64,000 nt of DNA from Lysobacter dokdonensis DS-58. GTDB taxonomy: Bacteria; Pseudomonadota; Gammaproteobacteria; Xanthomonadales; Xanthomonadaceae. The stretch's first letter is position 1; each line of letters starts with the position of its first letter. The DNA is taken from the NCBI RefSeq assembly GCF_000770795.1, contig NZ_JRKJ01000006.1, positions 1-64,000 on the forward strand, in the 5' to 3' direction. The notes under the pieces are model-generated. The model saw only the letters and a list, made by a program, of their open reading frames with translations. It searched no databases and was not told the DNA's origin. Shown one piece after another: positions 20,310-29,428 of this stretch. A program made the position numbers and the translations under genes.

Positions 20310-21533
20310 ATGGGGATCCCGTTCCGGGCCTTGATCGGCCTGTTGCTGTGCACAACGCTCGCGGCCTGCACGTCGGCCCCCCGCACGGGGGATGCGCCGC
20401 CGGTGCTGCTCGTCTCGATCGACGGCTTCCGCGCCGACTACCTCGACCGCGGCGTGACGCCGAACCTCTCTCGCATCGCGAACGAAGGCGTGCGCGCCGA
20501 TGGCATGCGCCCGTCGTATCCGGTGCTCACCTTCCCGAACCACTACACGCTGGTCACCGGCCTGCGGCCCGATCGCCATGGCGTCGTGCACAACACGATG
20601 CGCGATCCGGAACTCGGGCCGTTCAAGTCGAGCGACGAGGCGCAGGCCGGCGATGCGCGCTGGTGGAACGGCGCCGAACCGATCTGGGTGACGGCCGAAA
20701 AGCGCGGCGTGCACAGCGCGACGATGTTCTGGCCCGGCTCGCAGGCCGCGATCCACGGCGTGCGCCCGACGCATTGGCGCCCCTATGACGCGTCGATGGC
20801 GAACGACGCGCGCGTCGACCAGGTCGTCGAATGGCTCGCGCAACCCGCGCCGCGCATCCGCCTGGCGACGCTGTACTTCGAACTGCTCGACAAGACCGGG
20901 CACGACCACGGCCCGGACTCGCCGGAGATGCAGCAATCGCTCGCGCAGATCGATGCGTCGATCGGCCGACTGCTCGACGATCTGCGCGCGAACGGCCTGG
21001 CCGGCCGCGTCAACCTCGTGATCGTTTCCGATCACGGCATGGCGCAAGTGCCACCCGGCCACGTCGTCGCGATCGAAGACATGGTCGATCCGCGCGATGC
21101 GGAGAACATCTCGACCGGCCAGAACGTCGGCTTCGCGCCGAAACGCGGCCATGGGCAAGCGGCCGAGCGCCGGTTGCTCGGCCGCCACGCGCATTACGAA
21201 TGCTGGCGCAAGTCCGAATTGCCGCCGCGCTGGAAATTCGGCACGCATCCGCGCGTGCCCGCGATCGTGTGCCAGATGGACGAAGGCTGGGATGCGATCG
21301 CGCGCGCATCGGTCGCCCAACGCCCGCCGCATGCGCGCGGGTCGCACGGTTACGATCCGGACGCGGCGTCGATGCGTGCGTTGTTCATCGCGCAGGGCCC
21401 GGCGTTCGTGCCGGGCGCGCGGTTGCCGGTGTTCGACAACGTCGATGTCTATCCGTTGCTCGCGCGGCTGTTGCGGATCGCGCCGCGCGATAACGACGGC
21501 AGCGCGGAGGTATTCACGCCCGCGCTGCGTTGA
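20310..21533 (+). CDS. Nucleotide pyrophosphatase/phosphodiesterase (NPP) lipoprotein
   Basis: A 407-residue alkaline-phosphatase-superfamily enzyme of the NPP type, which cleaves phosphodiester or pyrophosphate bonds of nucleotides. Lipobox LAAC places lipidation at Cys20. Catalytic features are the metal Asp38 in VSIDGF, nucleophile Thr74 in YPVLTFPNHYTLVTG with Asn77, DKTGHDHGPDS, IVSDHGM and GSHGYDP. The same layout is known from the Xanthomonas NPP used as a structural model of the family. It is divergent from the DUF4440 gene. Physiological substrate unknown. Confidence 0.92.
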   Translation: MGIPFRALIGLLLCTTLAACTSAPRTGDAPPVLLVSIDGFRADYLDRGVTPNLSRIANEGVRADGMRPSYPVLTFPNHYTLVTGLRPDRHGVVHNTMRDPELGPFKSSDEAQAGDARWWNGAEPIWVTAEKRGVHSATMFWPGSQAAIHGVRPTHWRPYDASMANDARVDQVVEWLAQPAPRIRLATLYFELLDKTGHDHGPDSPEMQQSLAQIDASIGRLLDDLRANGLAGRVNLVIVSDHGMAQVPPGHVVAIEDMVDPRDAENISTGQNVGFAPKRGHGQAAERRLLGRHAHYECWRKSELPPRWKFGTHPRVPAIVCQMDEGWDAIARASVAQRPPHARGSHGYDPDAASMRALFIAQGPAFVPGARLPVFDNVDVYPLLARLLRIAPRDNDGSAEVFTPALR

Positions 21534-21540
21534 GGCCGCA

Positions 21541-22065
21541 TCAGCGGCGGTGGTGGCCCGCTTCGAGTTCCGCGCGAGTCAGGAAGCCGTCGCGGTTGTC
21601 GTCCATCCACGCGAAGCGGTCGGCCAGGCGCGGCATCTTTTCCTGCACTTCGATGCGTCCCAGCTTGCCGTCCTTGTTGAGGTCGGCCTCGCGGAACTTC
21701 GCTTCGAACTCGGCCTTGCGCTGCGCTTCCATCTGCGGGCGCATGCGGTCGCGGTACGCGGTCATTTCCGCACGCACGATGTAACCGTCGCGGTTGGCGT
21801 CGAGCGCGGCGAAGGTCGGCTTGTCGTGCCTGCGCTTGTCGTCCATGCGCGCGGCGCGTTCGGGGTGCTGCTGGCGCATCTGCTCGCGCTTCGCGTTGCC
21901 GGCGTCGAATTCGACGCGGCTGATGCGGCCATCGTTGTCGGTATCGAGACGTTCGATGCCGCCACCGTGCATGCCACGGTGATGCTGTGCAGCGCCCGCG
22001 GGCGCCTGTGCGAAGGACAAGGCCGGCAGAAGCAGCAGGGCCGCGGCGAGGGCTTGGATCTTCAT
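21541..22065 (-). CDS. Exported EF-hand calcium-binding protein
   Basis: A 174-residue protein with a Sec signal peptide (MKIQALAAALLLLPALSFA) and four EF-hand loops: DTDNDGRISRVEF, DANRDGYIVRAEM, DLNKDGKLGRIEV and DDNRDGFLTRAEL. All four keep the Asp-x-Asp/Asn-x-Asp/Asn-Gly pattern and the terminal Glu at position 12, so all should bind calcium. The stretch between loops 1 and 2 is rich in Arg, His and Gln. It is periplasmic or secreted; its partner is unknown. Its stop is 7 bases from that of the convergent NPP gene. Confidence 0.9.
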   Translation of the reverse strand: MKIQALAAALLLLPALSFAQAPAGAAQHHRGMHGGGIERLDTDNDGRISRVEFDAGNAKREQMRQQHPERAARMDDKRRHDKPTFAALDANRDGYIVRAEMTAYRDRMRPQMEAQRKAEFEAKFREADLNKDGKLGRIEVQEKMPRLADRFAWMDDNRDGFLTRAELEAGHHRR

Positions 22066-22267
22066 GGGAACTCCGGGATGGGCGCGGCAAGGGCGCCGCG
22101 CGTGGTCCCGATAACGCCTGCCGCTCGTCGCAGTTGACGCAACGTTCATTCCGTTCAGTGGGCAAGCCGCTTCGTGAATTCGCGTGTTCAGGATGGATAT
22201 CAGTCGCTTACGACGTTTTCGTCTCACTTCGCTGTCACCCCGTCGGTTCTAGCATTCGACCCCAGCA

Positions 22268-22483
22268 ATGAAAGCCGACGATCCCGACATGTCGCCGACC
22301 GACTACGAATACCTGTTCATCCTCGATGCGCTGGAACGGAAGGAACCGATCTTCCCGTTCATCGTCAAGGCGCTTGCGGAGTCGGGCCTGGTCGACGTCA
22401 GCGCACAAGGCATCAGCCTCACGCCCGCCGGTGAGTCGCTGATGCAGCAGGTCGCCGAGAAAGAAGGCGACGCGACGCACTGA
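22268..22483 (+). CDS. Small hypothetical protein
   Basis: A 71-residue acidic protein (starts MKADDPDMSPTDYEYLFILD) without signal peptide or membrane segment. The sequence SGLVDVSAQGISLTPAGESLMQQ has the look of a short winged-helix end, but I recognise no family. A start at codon 8 (MSPTDYEY) is equally possible. It is preceded by a 200-base intergenic region shared with the divergent EF-hand gene, in which I see no clear signal. Codon use matches the neighbours, so it is probably real. Confidence 0.6.
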   Translation: MKADDPDMSPTDYEYLFILDALERKEPIFPFIVKALAESGLVDVSAQGISLTPAGESLMQQVAEKEGDATH

Positions 22484-22642
22484 CCTGCTGCCGGCTGAAT
22501 CCGGTTCATCCAAAAGCGTGCGCCCCGCCACGTTTGCGGAAAGCCGCCCGGCACGCTCCCGCAATTCACCCCATGCCACCCCGACACTATGCCGGCGCCA
22601 GCGTCCGCAGGGGGCGGCCGACGCGCATCGGGGGTTTTCGCA

Positions 22643-23107
22643 ATGCCGTACGAAGTCGACGTCAACCAGTACCTGGGCCTGACCGTGTGCACGCTCTGGG
22701 GCCTGGTGTGGGTGGAAGAACGTCAGGCTGCGCTCGACGAAGTCATCGCGGAGATGGAAGAGGGACGTCCCTATCGCATCCTCGTCGACATGATCGGCGC
22801 GAGCTGCGCGAACGATTCGTTCGCCACCAGCAGCGCATTCGCGCAACGCCTGGCCACCGAGCGCAAGCTCAAGGGCTGCCGCATCGCGTATCTGTATCCC
22901 GACAATGCGCGCATCAACCTGTCGGTCGAGCGCCTGGCGGAGGCGCGTGATTTCAAGTTCCGCCGATTCACCACCACCACCGAAGCGCTCGACTGGCTGC
23001 TCTCGCCGCCGACCCGCATCAAGTCCGCGCCGGCGATCGGGCCGCAGTCGCAGCCCGACGCGGTGACGCTGCTCGCGGGCCTGCGCAGCGGCCGCTGGGT
23101 CGCCTGA
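22643..23107 (+). CDS. Hypothetical protein with STAS/SpoIIAA-like look
   Basis: A 154-residue cytoplasmic protein. The N-terminal 115 residues alternate strands and helices (VDVNQYLGLTVCTLWG, EERQAALDEVIAEMEEG, YRILVDMIGA, CRIAYLYPDNARINLSVERL, FRRFTTTTEALDWLL) in an order resembling SpoIIAA-like/STAS proteins, a resemblance only. No catalytic motif is visible. I chose the ATG giving MPYEVDVNQ; the longer frame from 22589 begins with a low-complexity stretch. Upstream 159 bases hold no gene and no obvious signal. Confidence 0.65.
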   Translation: MPYEVDVNQYLGLTVCTLWGLVWVEERQAALDEVIAEMEEGRPYRILVDMIGASCANDSFATSSAFAQRLATERKLKGCRIAYLYPDNARINLSVERLAEARDFKFRRFTTTTEALDWLLSPPTRIKSAPAIGPQSQPDAVTLLAGLRSGRWVA

Positions 23108-23110
23108 CGC

Positions 23111-24412
23111 TCAACCGGCCAGGCGCACCACCGCCTGCGCCGCGCGGTCCACTTCCTCCGGCGTGTTGACGAGGCTCCCCGCGAGCCGGGCGTAGACGAC
23201 CGCGTAAGGGCTCGTACTCGCGACGATTTTCTCCTCGCGCAAGCGCTTCACGACATCCTCCGGCTTCATGCCGTCGATCTCGAATGCCACCAGGCCCGCC
23301 GACAACGCCGGCGACTGCGGCGTATGCACGTGGATCTTCGCGTGCCCCGCGAGCTGTTGCTTGATGCGCGTGTTGAGCTCCGCGATGCGGTCGGCCACGC
23401 GTTTGCGGCCCATCGCTTCGTGCATCTCGAAGGCCGCCGACATCGCCCATTGATGTTCGAACGCATGGAACCCGCCGGGCGCGACGCGCGCGGCGTTCGT
23501 CGGGCCGTTCGGCGCGCGATCTTCGGTCCATGCGGTGTAGGACTCCCACTCGGTGAAGTTCGGCACCACCGGGCGCAGTCGTCCCCAACCGTCGGCGTTC
23601 GCCCACAGCATCCCCGTGCCGCGCGGGGCGAACATCCACTTGTGCGTGCCGGCCGCGATGTAATCGGGGCCCATTGTCGCGATCGTTTCGTCGACCGCGC
23701 CAATGCCGTGCACCCCGTCCATCACCAGCAGCACGTCGGGGTGTCTGGCTTTCAGCGCCTTCGCCATTTCGCGGATCGGCAAACGCATGCCGGTGCTCGA
23801 ATGCACCCAGGTCAACCCCACTACGCGCGTCTTCGGCCCGATGCCCGCGAGCAGGTTGGACACGAGGCTGTCGACGGTGGCGTCCTTCGCATCGTCGTAG
23901 AGTTTGATCTTGCGCATCGTCGCGCCGCTGCGTTCATTGGCCAGGCGGATCGATTCGTGGTGCGAGTAGTGATCGTGCGTGGTGACGACGACTTCGTCGC
24001 CCGCGCGCAACGGCAAGCCGTGGTAGATCAACGCGAGGCCTTCGGTCGTCGAGCGCGTCAGCGCGACGTCTTCGGCACGGCCGCCGATGTAATGCGCGAT
24101 CGCGGTCTGCACCTTCAGCGGCACGTTTTTCGACTCTTCCTCGAACATGCCGCTTTCGATGACCTGGAACGGGTCGCGATCCATCGCGCGGCGCCAGGTT
24201 TCAATCGCATCGCGCACGGGCGCCGGATGGCTGGCGATGAAGAAGCTCGCGAAGTGCGCCCACGCCGGGTCGAGCGAGAACTGAGCGCGCACGGCGTCCC
24301 AGGTCGACAGATCGGGGAGGGGACTGGCGTGGGCTTCCAGCGCGGCGAGCAGCGACAGACCGCCCGTGAGGGCGACCGGGGCGGCGAGGAAGCGACGGCG
24401 GGTGAGGTCCAT
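23111..24412 (-). CDS. Tat-exported class V aminotransferase-fold enzyme
   Basis: A 433-residue PLP enzyme of the NifS/isopenicillin-N-epimerase-like group. A twin-arginine signal (TRRRFLAAPVALTGG) precedes the fold. Fold-type I marks are ALTRSTTEGLALIYHGL, VVTTHDHYSHHES, VMDGVHGIGAVD and the PLP lysine Lys258 in AAGTHKWMFAPRGTG. Export of a PLP enzyme by Tat fits folding with cofactor in the cytoplasm. The reaction cannot be told from sequence; cysteine desulfurase seems unlikely because I see no conserved C-terminal Cys loop. The start at 24412 is set by the twin-arginine signal. Confidence 0.88.
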   Translation of the reverse strand: MDLTRRRFLAAPVALTGGLSLLAALEAHASPLPDLSTWDAVRAQFSLDPAWAHFASFFIASHPAPVRDAIETWRRAMDRDPFQVIESGMFEEESKNVPLKVQTAIAHYIGGRAEDVALTRSTTEGLALIYHGLPLRAGDEVVVTTHDHYSHHESIRLANERSGATMRKIKLYDDAKDATVDSLVSNLLAGIGPKTRVVGLTWVHSSTGMRLPIREMAKALKARHPDVLLVMDGVHGIGAVDETIATMGPDYIAAGTHKWMFAPRGTGMLWANADGWGRLRPVVPNFTEWESYTAWTEDRAPNGPTNAARVAPGGFHAFEHQWAMSAAFEMHEAMGRKRVADRIAELNTRIKQQLAGHAKIHVHTPQSPALSAGLVAFEIDGMKPEDVVKRLREEKIVASTSPYAVVYARLAGSLVNTPEEVDRAAQAVVRLAG

Positions 24413-24584
24413 GAACGCGCTCCGGCGGGCGGGGGGAAGGCCCTTCCGGGGCAACGCGCGCTTCGTGCGGGAGCGGACAATCGTCACGGCGGTGGGCACG
24501 CCGGTTAATCGGACATTCGATCCATCGCCGCGCCCAGCGCCTACACTGCATCGCAACATCCCGTTTCCGGTTGTCGATCCGCCC

Positions 24585-25733
24585 ATGCGATTCCCTCGTC
24601 TGCCCCTGATCGCGGTCCTTGGCGCCGCGCTGCTCGCCGCAGCGTGCACGGCCGAGCAGGCGCCCGCGCCCAAGGTCCTGAAAACGCAGACCAGCGCGGA
24701 CAACACGGCCGACTTCGGCGCGGTGTCGTCCGACGTGCCGCCCCCGCCGAAGAAGAAGACGGACATCGCGCATACCACCGAATGGCCGGACGCCACGCTG
24801 GAATCGGGCACCGCGTCGATCAGTTGCAGCACCGACTACGTCGAGCAGGGCGACGGCAAGGAATTCAAGGACCTGGCGTTCTTCTCCGTACTCGATGCGA
24901 TGCTGCCGTGCAAGGACGCGGGCGTCGTGCGCCTGCGCTATCGGGGCCGCGTCGCCAGCGACTTCACCACGCTCATCGAACGCGTCGGCAACATGGCCGC
25001 GCGCATGGATATCCACCAGCGGATCCTCGACATCGATTCGAGCGGCGGCCAGGTGGAGGACGCGATCCGCGCCGGCGACATCATGGCCGAAGCGGGTTGG
25101 ACGATCTGGGTGCGCGAGAACGCGGTGTGCCACAGCGCCTGCGTGTTGCTGCTCGCCGGCGGCGACGACCGCGTCATCTCCGGTGCGGTCGGCATCCACC
25201 GCATCATCCGCATCCAGTCCGAAGCCTCCTCGCGCGCCGAATTGAGCGCCGAGCTGCACGAAGTGCACGAGGCGATGAAGGATTACCTCCAGCGCAACGG
25301 CGCCGGCGTGGCGGTCGCCGATTTCATGATGACGGTGCCCAACCGCTCGCTGCGCTTGCTCACGCCGGAAGAGCTGTCGGAATACGGCCTGGTCGGCCGC
25401 AACGCCGCGCAGGAAGACCTCGACCGCATCCGCCTCGTGCGGCGCTGCGGCCTGGACTTCGCGCGCCGCCTCGATGGCTTCTATCGCGCGTACGAACAGC
25501 AATGCGCCTCGCTCGACACCGGCGTGGACGCCATCAACGACTGCGGGCGCGCGCTGCGTCCGAAGTACGGCTTCCCGGACGACAAGTGCCCGGCCGACAG
25601 CCCGCTCGCGGCGCTCGACGTAAAGCCGGCGCAGACCGCGGACGCGGCCGCCGAGGAAGGCGCAATCGACGTCGCGACCAAGGCTGAGGATGCGCGGGAG
25701 CGCGCAGCCAGGCCCGCCAAGCGCCGCCAATAA
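24585..25733 (+). CDS. Periplasmic lipoprotein with S49/ClpP-like serine-protease fold
   Basis: A 382-residue lipoprotein (lipobox AAAC, Cys21). After a Pro/Lys-rich linker comes a crotonase/ClpP-like domain: ILDIDSSGGQVEDAIRAGD (oxyanion region at 151-157), ENAVCHSACVLLLAGG with candidate nucleophile Ser184, and AVGIHRI with candidate His205. This order matches the poorly studied COG3904-type periplasmic proteins related to SppA and ClpP. Several Cys residues (80-182 and C-terminal) suggest disulfides. The C-terminus is Ala/Glu/Lys-rich. An unknown anchored protein follows 50 bases later. Protease activity is inferred. Confidence 0.8.
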   Translation: MRFPRLPLIAVLGAALLAAACTAEQAPAPKVLKTQTSADNTADFGAVSSDVPPPPKKKTDIAHTTEWPDATLESGTASISCSTDYVEQGDGKEFKDLAFFSVLDAMLPCKDAGVVRLRYRGRVASDFTTLIERVGNMAARMDIHQRILDIDSSGGQVEDAIRAGDIMAEAGWTIWVRENAVCHSACVLLLAGGDDRVISGAVGIHRIIRIQSEASSRAELSAELHEVHEAMKDYLQRNGAGVAVADFMMTVPNRSLRLLTPEELSEYGLVGRNAAQEDLDRIRLVRRCGLDFARRLDGFYRAYEQQCASLDTGVDAINDCGRALRPKYGFPDDKCPADSPLAALDVKPAQTADAAAEEGAIDVATKAEDARERAARPAKRRQ

Positions 25734-25783
25734 ATGCTAGGTTGTGCCGCGTTCCGGGGGGAACGTCCGGGGGGAATGCAGCA

Positions 25784-27220
25784 ATGGGGCGGAAGTCGAC
25801 GACGGGCGCGCGCGGTCCGCGCATGCGCTGGATCCTGCTGGCGGGCGTGGTGGCCATCGGCGCCGCCGGTTGGCTCGCGCACGCACAAGCGAAACAACTC
25901 GCTGCGCGCAGCCTTGCCCATGCGTTTCCGTCCGGCGATTCGCGGATCGGCCACACGTGGTTCGACGCCAATGGCGACGTCGTCGCCAGCGATGTCGTCG
26001 TTTACCTGAGCACGCCCACGGCGCTCGCCGATTCCGATGCCCCCGATGCCAACACGCTGCGTTTCGAACGCATGCGCGTGCGTGCGCCGGAGGGCTGGAT
26101 GTTCTACGCGCGGAACCTGATCGACATGAAGCTCGAGAAGGCGCAGATCGCGGAATGGAGCATCGCCTTCGAAGGCTTCACCTCGCGCGCGGGCATCGAC
26201 CCTTCCCTGGGCACGCTCGGGCCGATCGGCGCGATGAGCGCCTCGCCGTTCGAAAGCGAAGGCTGCGCGCGGCATGCGTACTTCATGCGCGAAGAGCTCG
26301 GCAACATGGGACTCAAGCCGGGCCAGACCGATTTCGAAGTGACGCTGCGCGAAGACGGCAACCGCGTGGCCACGCGCATCGTGCTGAGCACGCCCGCGGT
26401 CTCGCGCCTGCAATACGACCGCGTGGAGACGCTGGCTTCGCCGACGAGCCTGCTGCAGGTCGACAAAGCCGCGACCTCCACCGTTTCCGAACGCTGGGAC
26501 GTCAGCGACCAGGGATTCGTGAAGGCGCGCAATACCGCGTGCGCGAGGCAGGACGGCGTGGACGAGGCGACGTTCGTCGCGCGCCACGTGATGTCGGTGC
26601 AGCGTCTGCTGGAGACGCGCGGCCTGCTGGCCGACGACGCGACGATCGCCGCATATCGCGATTTCGCCACCAACGGCGGGCAGCTCGCGTTCGGCGGCAC
26701 TTATGCGACGGCATTGCACAGCAGCGAACGCGGGCAGGCGCGCGCCAACGGTAGCGCGCTGTTGCGCATGGACGCCAAGCTCGAACACGGCAGCCAGACG
26801 AACGACGTGCGTTTCAGTGGCACCGCGCCGCGCGCGCTGGACACCGCCGGCGGTGCGACGTTCGCCGCGATGACGAAGGAGAACGGTGGCGCCACGCCCG
26901 TGGGCGGCAGCGTGTCGACGCCCAAATCCGCGATTCCCGCATCGACGGTGGCCGCCGGCACGCCCGTGCGTCCCCAATACGCCTCCTCGCTGCCGAGCGC
27001 CGCACCGGCGATGGCCCCGGGCGGCCGTCTGGAATGGGACGACCTGCCGGCGCTGCAGGGCCACCTGGTGCAGGTGTTCACGATGCACAACGCACCGCGC
27101 ACCGCGACCCTGATCTCCGTGGACGCCAACGAAGCGCACGTGCGCGCCCGCATGCCCGGCGGCCACGCCGACTATCGGATTTCGCGCGAAGCCTTCCTGC
27201 GCGCGACGCTGATCCAGTAA
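25784..27220 (+). CDS. Unknown membrane-anchored protein
   Basis: A 478-residue protein I do not recognise. It has a short basic N-terminus, one membrane anchor at about residues 14-31 (ILLAGVVAIGAAGWLA), then a long predicted periplasmic part. Residues 45-330 alternate beta-rich stretches (HTWFDANGDVVASDVVVYL; TDFEVTLREDGNRVATRIVL). A Ala/Pro/Thr-rich linker follows, and the last 55 residues (WDDLPALQGHLVQVFTMHN ... HVRARMPGGHADYRISREAF) form a small separate domain. Same strand as the protease-fold lipoprotein with a 50-base gap, so probably one transcript. I chose the ATG giving MGRKSTTG. Confidence 0.65.
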   Translation: MGRKSTTGARGPRMRWILLAGVVAIGAAGWLAHAQAKQLAARSLAHAFPSGDSRIGHTWFDANGDVVASDVVVYLSTPTALADSDAPDANTLRFERMRVRAPEGWMFYARNLIDMKLEKAQIAEWSIAFEGFTSRAGIDPSLGTLGPIGAMSASPFESEGCARHAYFMREELGNMGLKPGQTDFEVTLREDGNRVATRIVLSTPAVSRLQYDRVETLASPTSLLQVDKAATSTVSERWDVSDQGFVKARNTACARQDGVDEATFVARHVMSVQRLLETRGLLADDATIAAYRDFATNGGQLAFGGTYATALHSSERGQARANGSALLRMDAKLEHGSQTNDVRFSGTAPRALDTAGGATFAAMTKENGGATPVGGSVSTPKSAIPASTVAAGTPVRPQYASSLPSAAPAMAPGGRLEWDDLPALQGHLVQVFTMHNAPRTATLISVDANEAHVRARMPGGHADYRISREAFLRATLIQ

Positions 27221-27225
27221 CGCCG

Positions 27226-27248
27226 TCCTCCCCGCGAAGGCGGGGATC
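27226..27248. repeat. REP-like palindrome, copy 1
   Basis: TCCCCGC-GAAG-GCGGGGA forms a 7-bp stem in the gap between two convergent genes, and is followed by TCGAG. It is one of five related palindromes in the window and may also act as a terminator. Confidence 0.7.
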
Positions 27249-27253
27249 GAGGC

Positions 27254-27472
27254 TTACGCCACAACGCTGATCACGACATCGCCGACGGTCACCTTCGACC
27301 CCGCGCGCACCTTGCACGTCTTCCGCAACTCGACGGCTCCATCGACGGCCACGGCCCCCTCGGCCACCAGGTGCTTCCCGGCCCCTCCGCTGTCGACCAG
27401 CCCGACGAGCTTGAGCAGCTGGTGGAGTTCGACGTATTCGTGCCCGTCGAGGGCGAATTCGAGGCGTTGCAT
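27254..27472 (-). CDS. Small S4-domain RNA-binding protein (YbcJ-like)
   Basis: A 72-residue protein made of a single S4 RNA-binding domain: YVELHQLLKLVGLVDSGGAG, then KHLVAEGAVAVDGAVELRK, ending KVTVGDVVISV. This is the layout of the stand-alone YbcJ family. The start giving MQRLEFALDG is preceded by GGACCCC only, so the ribosome-binding site is weak. It is divergent from deaD by 77 bases; both encode RNA-binding proteins. The frame continues upstream but antisense to deaD's leader. Confidence 0.85.
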   Translation of the reverse strand: MQRLEFALDGHEYVELHQLLKLVGLVDSGGAGKHLVAEGAVAVDGAVELRKTCKVRAGSKVTVGDVVISVVA

Positions 27473-27549
27473 CGGGGTCCTTCTGGTCTGGAGAGCGGCC
27501 TCACGGCCAAGGGCGCACAATAGCGCCCCCCGAAGAGGCCGGAGTGCCC

Positions 27550-29343
27550 ATGTCGACCCCCGCCGGCGAAGCCGCCGCGACCCTGCGATTCGCCGATCTC
27601 GGCCTGCCCCCCGCCGTGATGGCCGCCGTCGATGCGGTCGGTTACGAATCCCCGTCGCCCATCCAGGCCGCAACGATTCCCGCACTGCTGCAGGGCCGCG
27701 ATGTCCTCGGCCAGGCGCAGACGGGCACCGGCAAGACGGCCGCCTTCGCGCTGCCCATCCTCGCGCAGGTGGATCTCACGCAGACCAAGCCGCAGGCGCT
27801 GGTGCTCGCGCCGACGCGCGAACTGGCCATCCAGGTGTCCGAAGCGTTCCAGAAGTACGCCGCGAAGATGCCCGGCTTCCACGTGCTGCCGATCTACGGC
27901 GGGCAGAGCTACATGCCGCAACTGTCGGCGCTGCGCCGTGGCGTGCATGTCGTCGTCGGTACGCCGGGCCGCGTGATCGATCACCTGGAGAAGGGCTCGC
28001 TCGATCTGTCGAACCTGCGCTCGCTCGTGCTCGACGAAGCCGACGAGATGCTGCGGATGGGCTTCATCGACGATGTCGAGACGGTGCTGAAGAAGACGCC
28101 GGAAAACCGCCGCATCGCGCTGTTCTCCGCGACGATGCCCTCGCAGGTGCGCCGCATCGCGCAGACGTATCTGAAGGATCCGGTCGAAGTCACGATCCAG
28201 GCGAAGACGACGACGGCGGCCAACATCCGCCAGCGTTACTGGTTCGTCGCCGGCATGCACAAGCTCGATGCGTTGACCCGCATCCTGGAAGCCGAGCCGT
28301 TCGACGCGATGATCGTGTTCGCGCGGACCAAGATGGCGACCGAAGAGCTCGCGGAGAAGTTGCAGGCGCGCGGCCTGGCCGCCGCGGCGATCAATGGCGA
28401 CATCGAGCAGAAGACGCGCGAGCGGACGATCCAGAAGTTGAAGGACGGCGAGCTCGACGTGCTGGTGGCCACCGATGTCGCGGCGCGCGGCCTCGATGTC
28501 GAGCGCATCAGCCATGTGTTGAACTACGACATTCCGTACGACACCGAGAGTTACGTGCACCGCATCGGCCGCACGGGTCGTGCGGGCCGCAGCGGCGAGG
28601 CGATCCTGTTCGTGACGCCGCGCGAGAAGGGCATGTTGCGCGCCATCGAGCGTGCGACGCGGCAGCCGATCGAAGAGATGCAGTTGCCCAGCGTCGACGC
28701 GGTGAACGACAAGCGCGTCGCCAAGTTCCTCGGGCGCATCACCGATGCGTTGGCGGTGGACGGCAACGAGCTGGACCTCTTCCGCGACCTGGTGCTGCGT
28801 TACCAGCGCGAACACGACGTGCCGGTGGGCGATATCGCCGCGGCGTTGGCGAAGATGGTGCAGGGGCGTTCGCCGTTGTTGTTGTCGCCCGAGAAGGCGA
28901 AGCCCGCTCGCGTGGACCGGCCTGCGTTCGAGCGCGGCGAGCGCGCCGAGCGTCCGCAGCGGCCGTCGTTCGACCGCGGCGATCGTCCGGAGCGTGCGCC
29001 ACGCGAGAAGCGCGACGTCGGTCCGCGTTCAGCGCCGGCCGAAGGAATGGAGACGTATCGGATCGAGGTCGGTTATCGCCACGGGGTGAAGCCGGGCAAC
29101 ATCGTCGGCGCGATCGCGAACGAGGCCGATCTCGAGAGCAAGTTCATCGGCCGCATCGACATCCACGACGATTACTCGTTGCTCGATCTGCCGGAAGGCA
29201 TGCCGCCGGATTTGATGTCGCACCTGCAGAAGGTGCGTGTCGCCGGCCAGATGATGCGATTGAGCAAGGCCGGCGATTCACCGCTCCCCGCGCATCGCCC
29301 GGGCCCGAAACCGCACCGCAAGGGCCCGCCGCCGCGTCGTTGA
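27550..29343 (+). CDS. deaD: ATP-dependent DEAD-box RNA helicase DeaD/CsdA
   Basis: A 597-residue RNA helicase involved in ribosome assembly and mRNA turnover, especially in the cold. Motifs in order: Q motif SPIQAATIP, Walker A AQTGTGKT, PTRELAIQV, GTPGRVIDH, DEAD box LDEADEML, SATMPSQV, VATDVAARGLD and HRIGRTGRAGR. After about residue 445 an Arg/Glu-rich spacer leads to a DbpA-type RNA-binding domain (YRIEVGYRHGVKPGNIVGAI) and a short basic tail, matching CsdA rather than RhlE. A GTG two codons upstream is an alternative start. Confidence 0.95.
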   Translation: MSTPAGEAAATLRFADLGLPPAVMAAVDAVGYESPSPIQAATIPALLQGRDVLGQAQTGTGKTAAFALPILAQVDLTQTKPQALVLAPTRELAIQVSEAFQKYAAKMPGFHVLPIYGGQSYMPQLSALRRGVHVVVGTPGRVIDHLEKGSLDLSNLRSLVLDEADEMLRMGFIDDVETVLKKTPENRRIALFSATMPSQVRRIAQTYLKDPVEVTIQAKTTTAANIRQRYWFVAGMHKLDALTRILEAEPFDAMIVFARTKMATEELAEKLQARGLAAAAINGDIEQKTRERTIQKLKDGELDVLVATDVAARGLDVERISHVLNYDIPYDTESYVHRIGRTGRAGRSGEAILFVTPREKGMLRAIERATRQPIEEMQLPSVDAVNDKRVAKFLGRITDALAVDGNELDLFRDLVLRYQREHDVPVGDIAAALAKMVQGRSPLLLSPEKAKPARVDRPAFERGERAERPQRPSFDRGDRPERAPREKRDVGPRSAPAEGMETYRIEVGYRHGVKPGNIVGAIANEADLESKFIGRIDIHDDYSLLDLPEGMPPDLMSHLQKVRVAGQMMRLSKAGDSPLPAHRPGPKPHRKGPPPRR

Positions 29344-29362
29344 CCTGTGTCATCGGCGTATC

Positions 29363-29388
29363 TGGATTCCCGCTTGCGCGGGAATGAC
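29363..29388. repeat. REP-like palindrome, copy 2
   Basis: GGATTCCCGC-TTGC-GCGGGAATGAC gives an 8-bp stem with TTGC loop, 20 bases after the deaD stop. Its flanks, ATCC-side and GTCAT-side, define the orientation used for the other copies. Confidence 0.8.
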
Positions 29389-29392
29389 GCGC

Positions 29393-29423
29393 AAAAAAAA
29401 CCCCGCTTTCGCGGGGTTTTTTT
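29393..29423. terminator. Bidirectional intrinsic terminator after deaD
   Basis: Eight A, then CCCCGC-TTTC-GCGGGG, then seven T. The A and T tracts make it work on both strands, ending deaD and the convergent membrane-protein/M1 operon. Confidence 0.95.
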
Positions 29424-29428
29424 CAATC

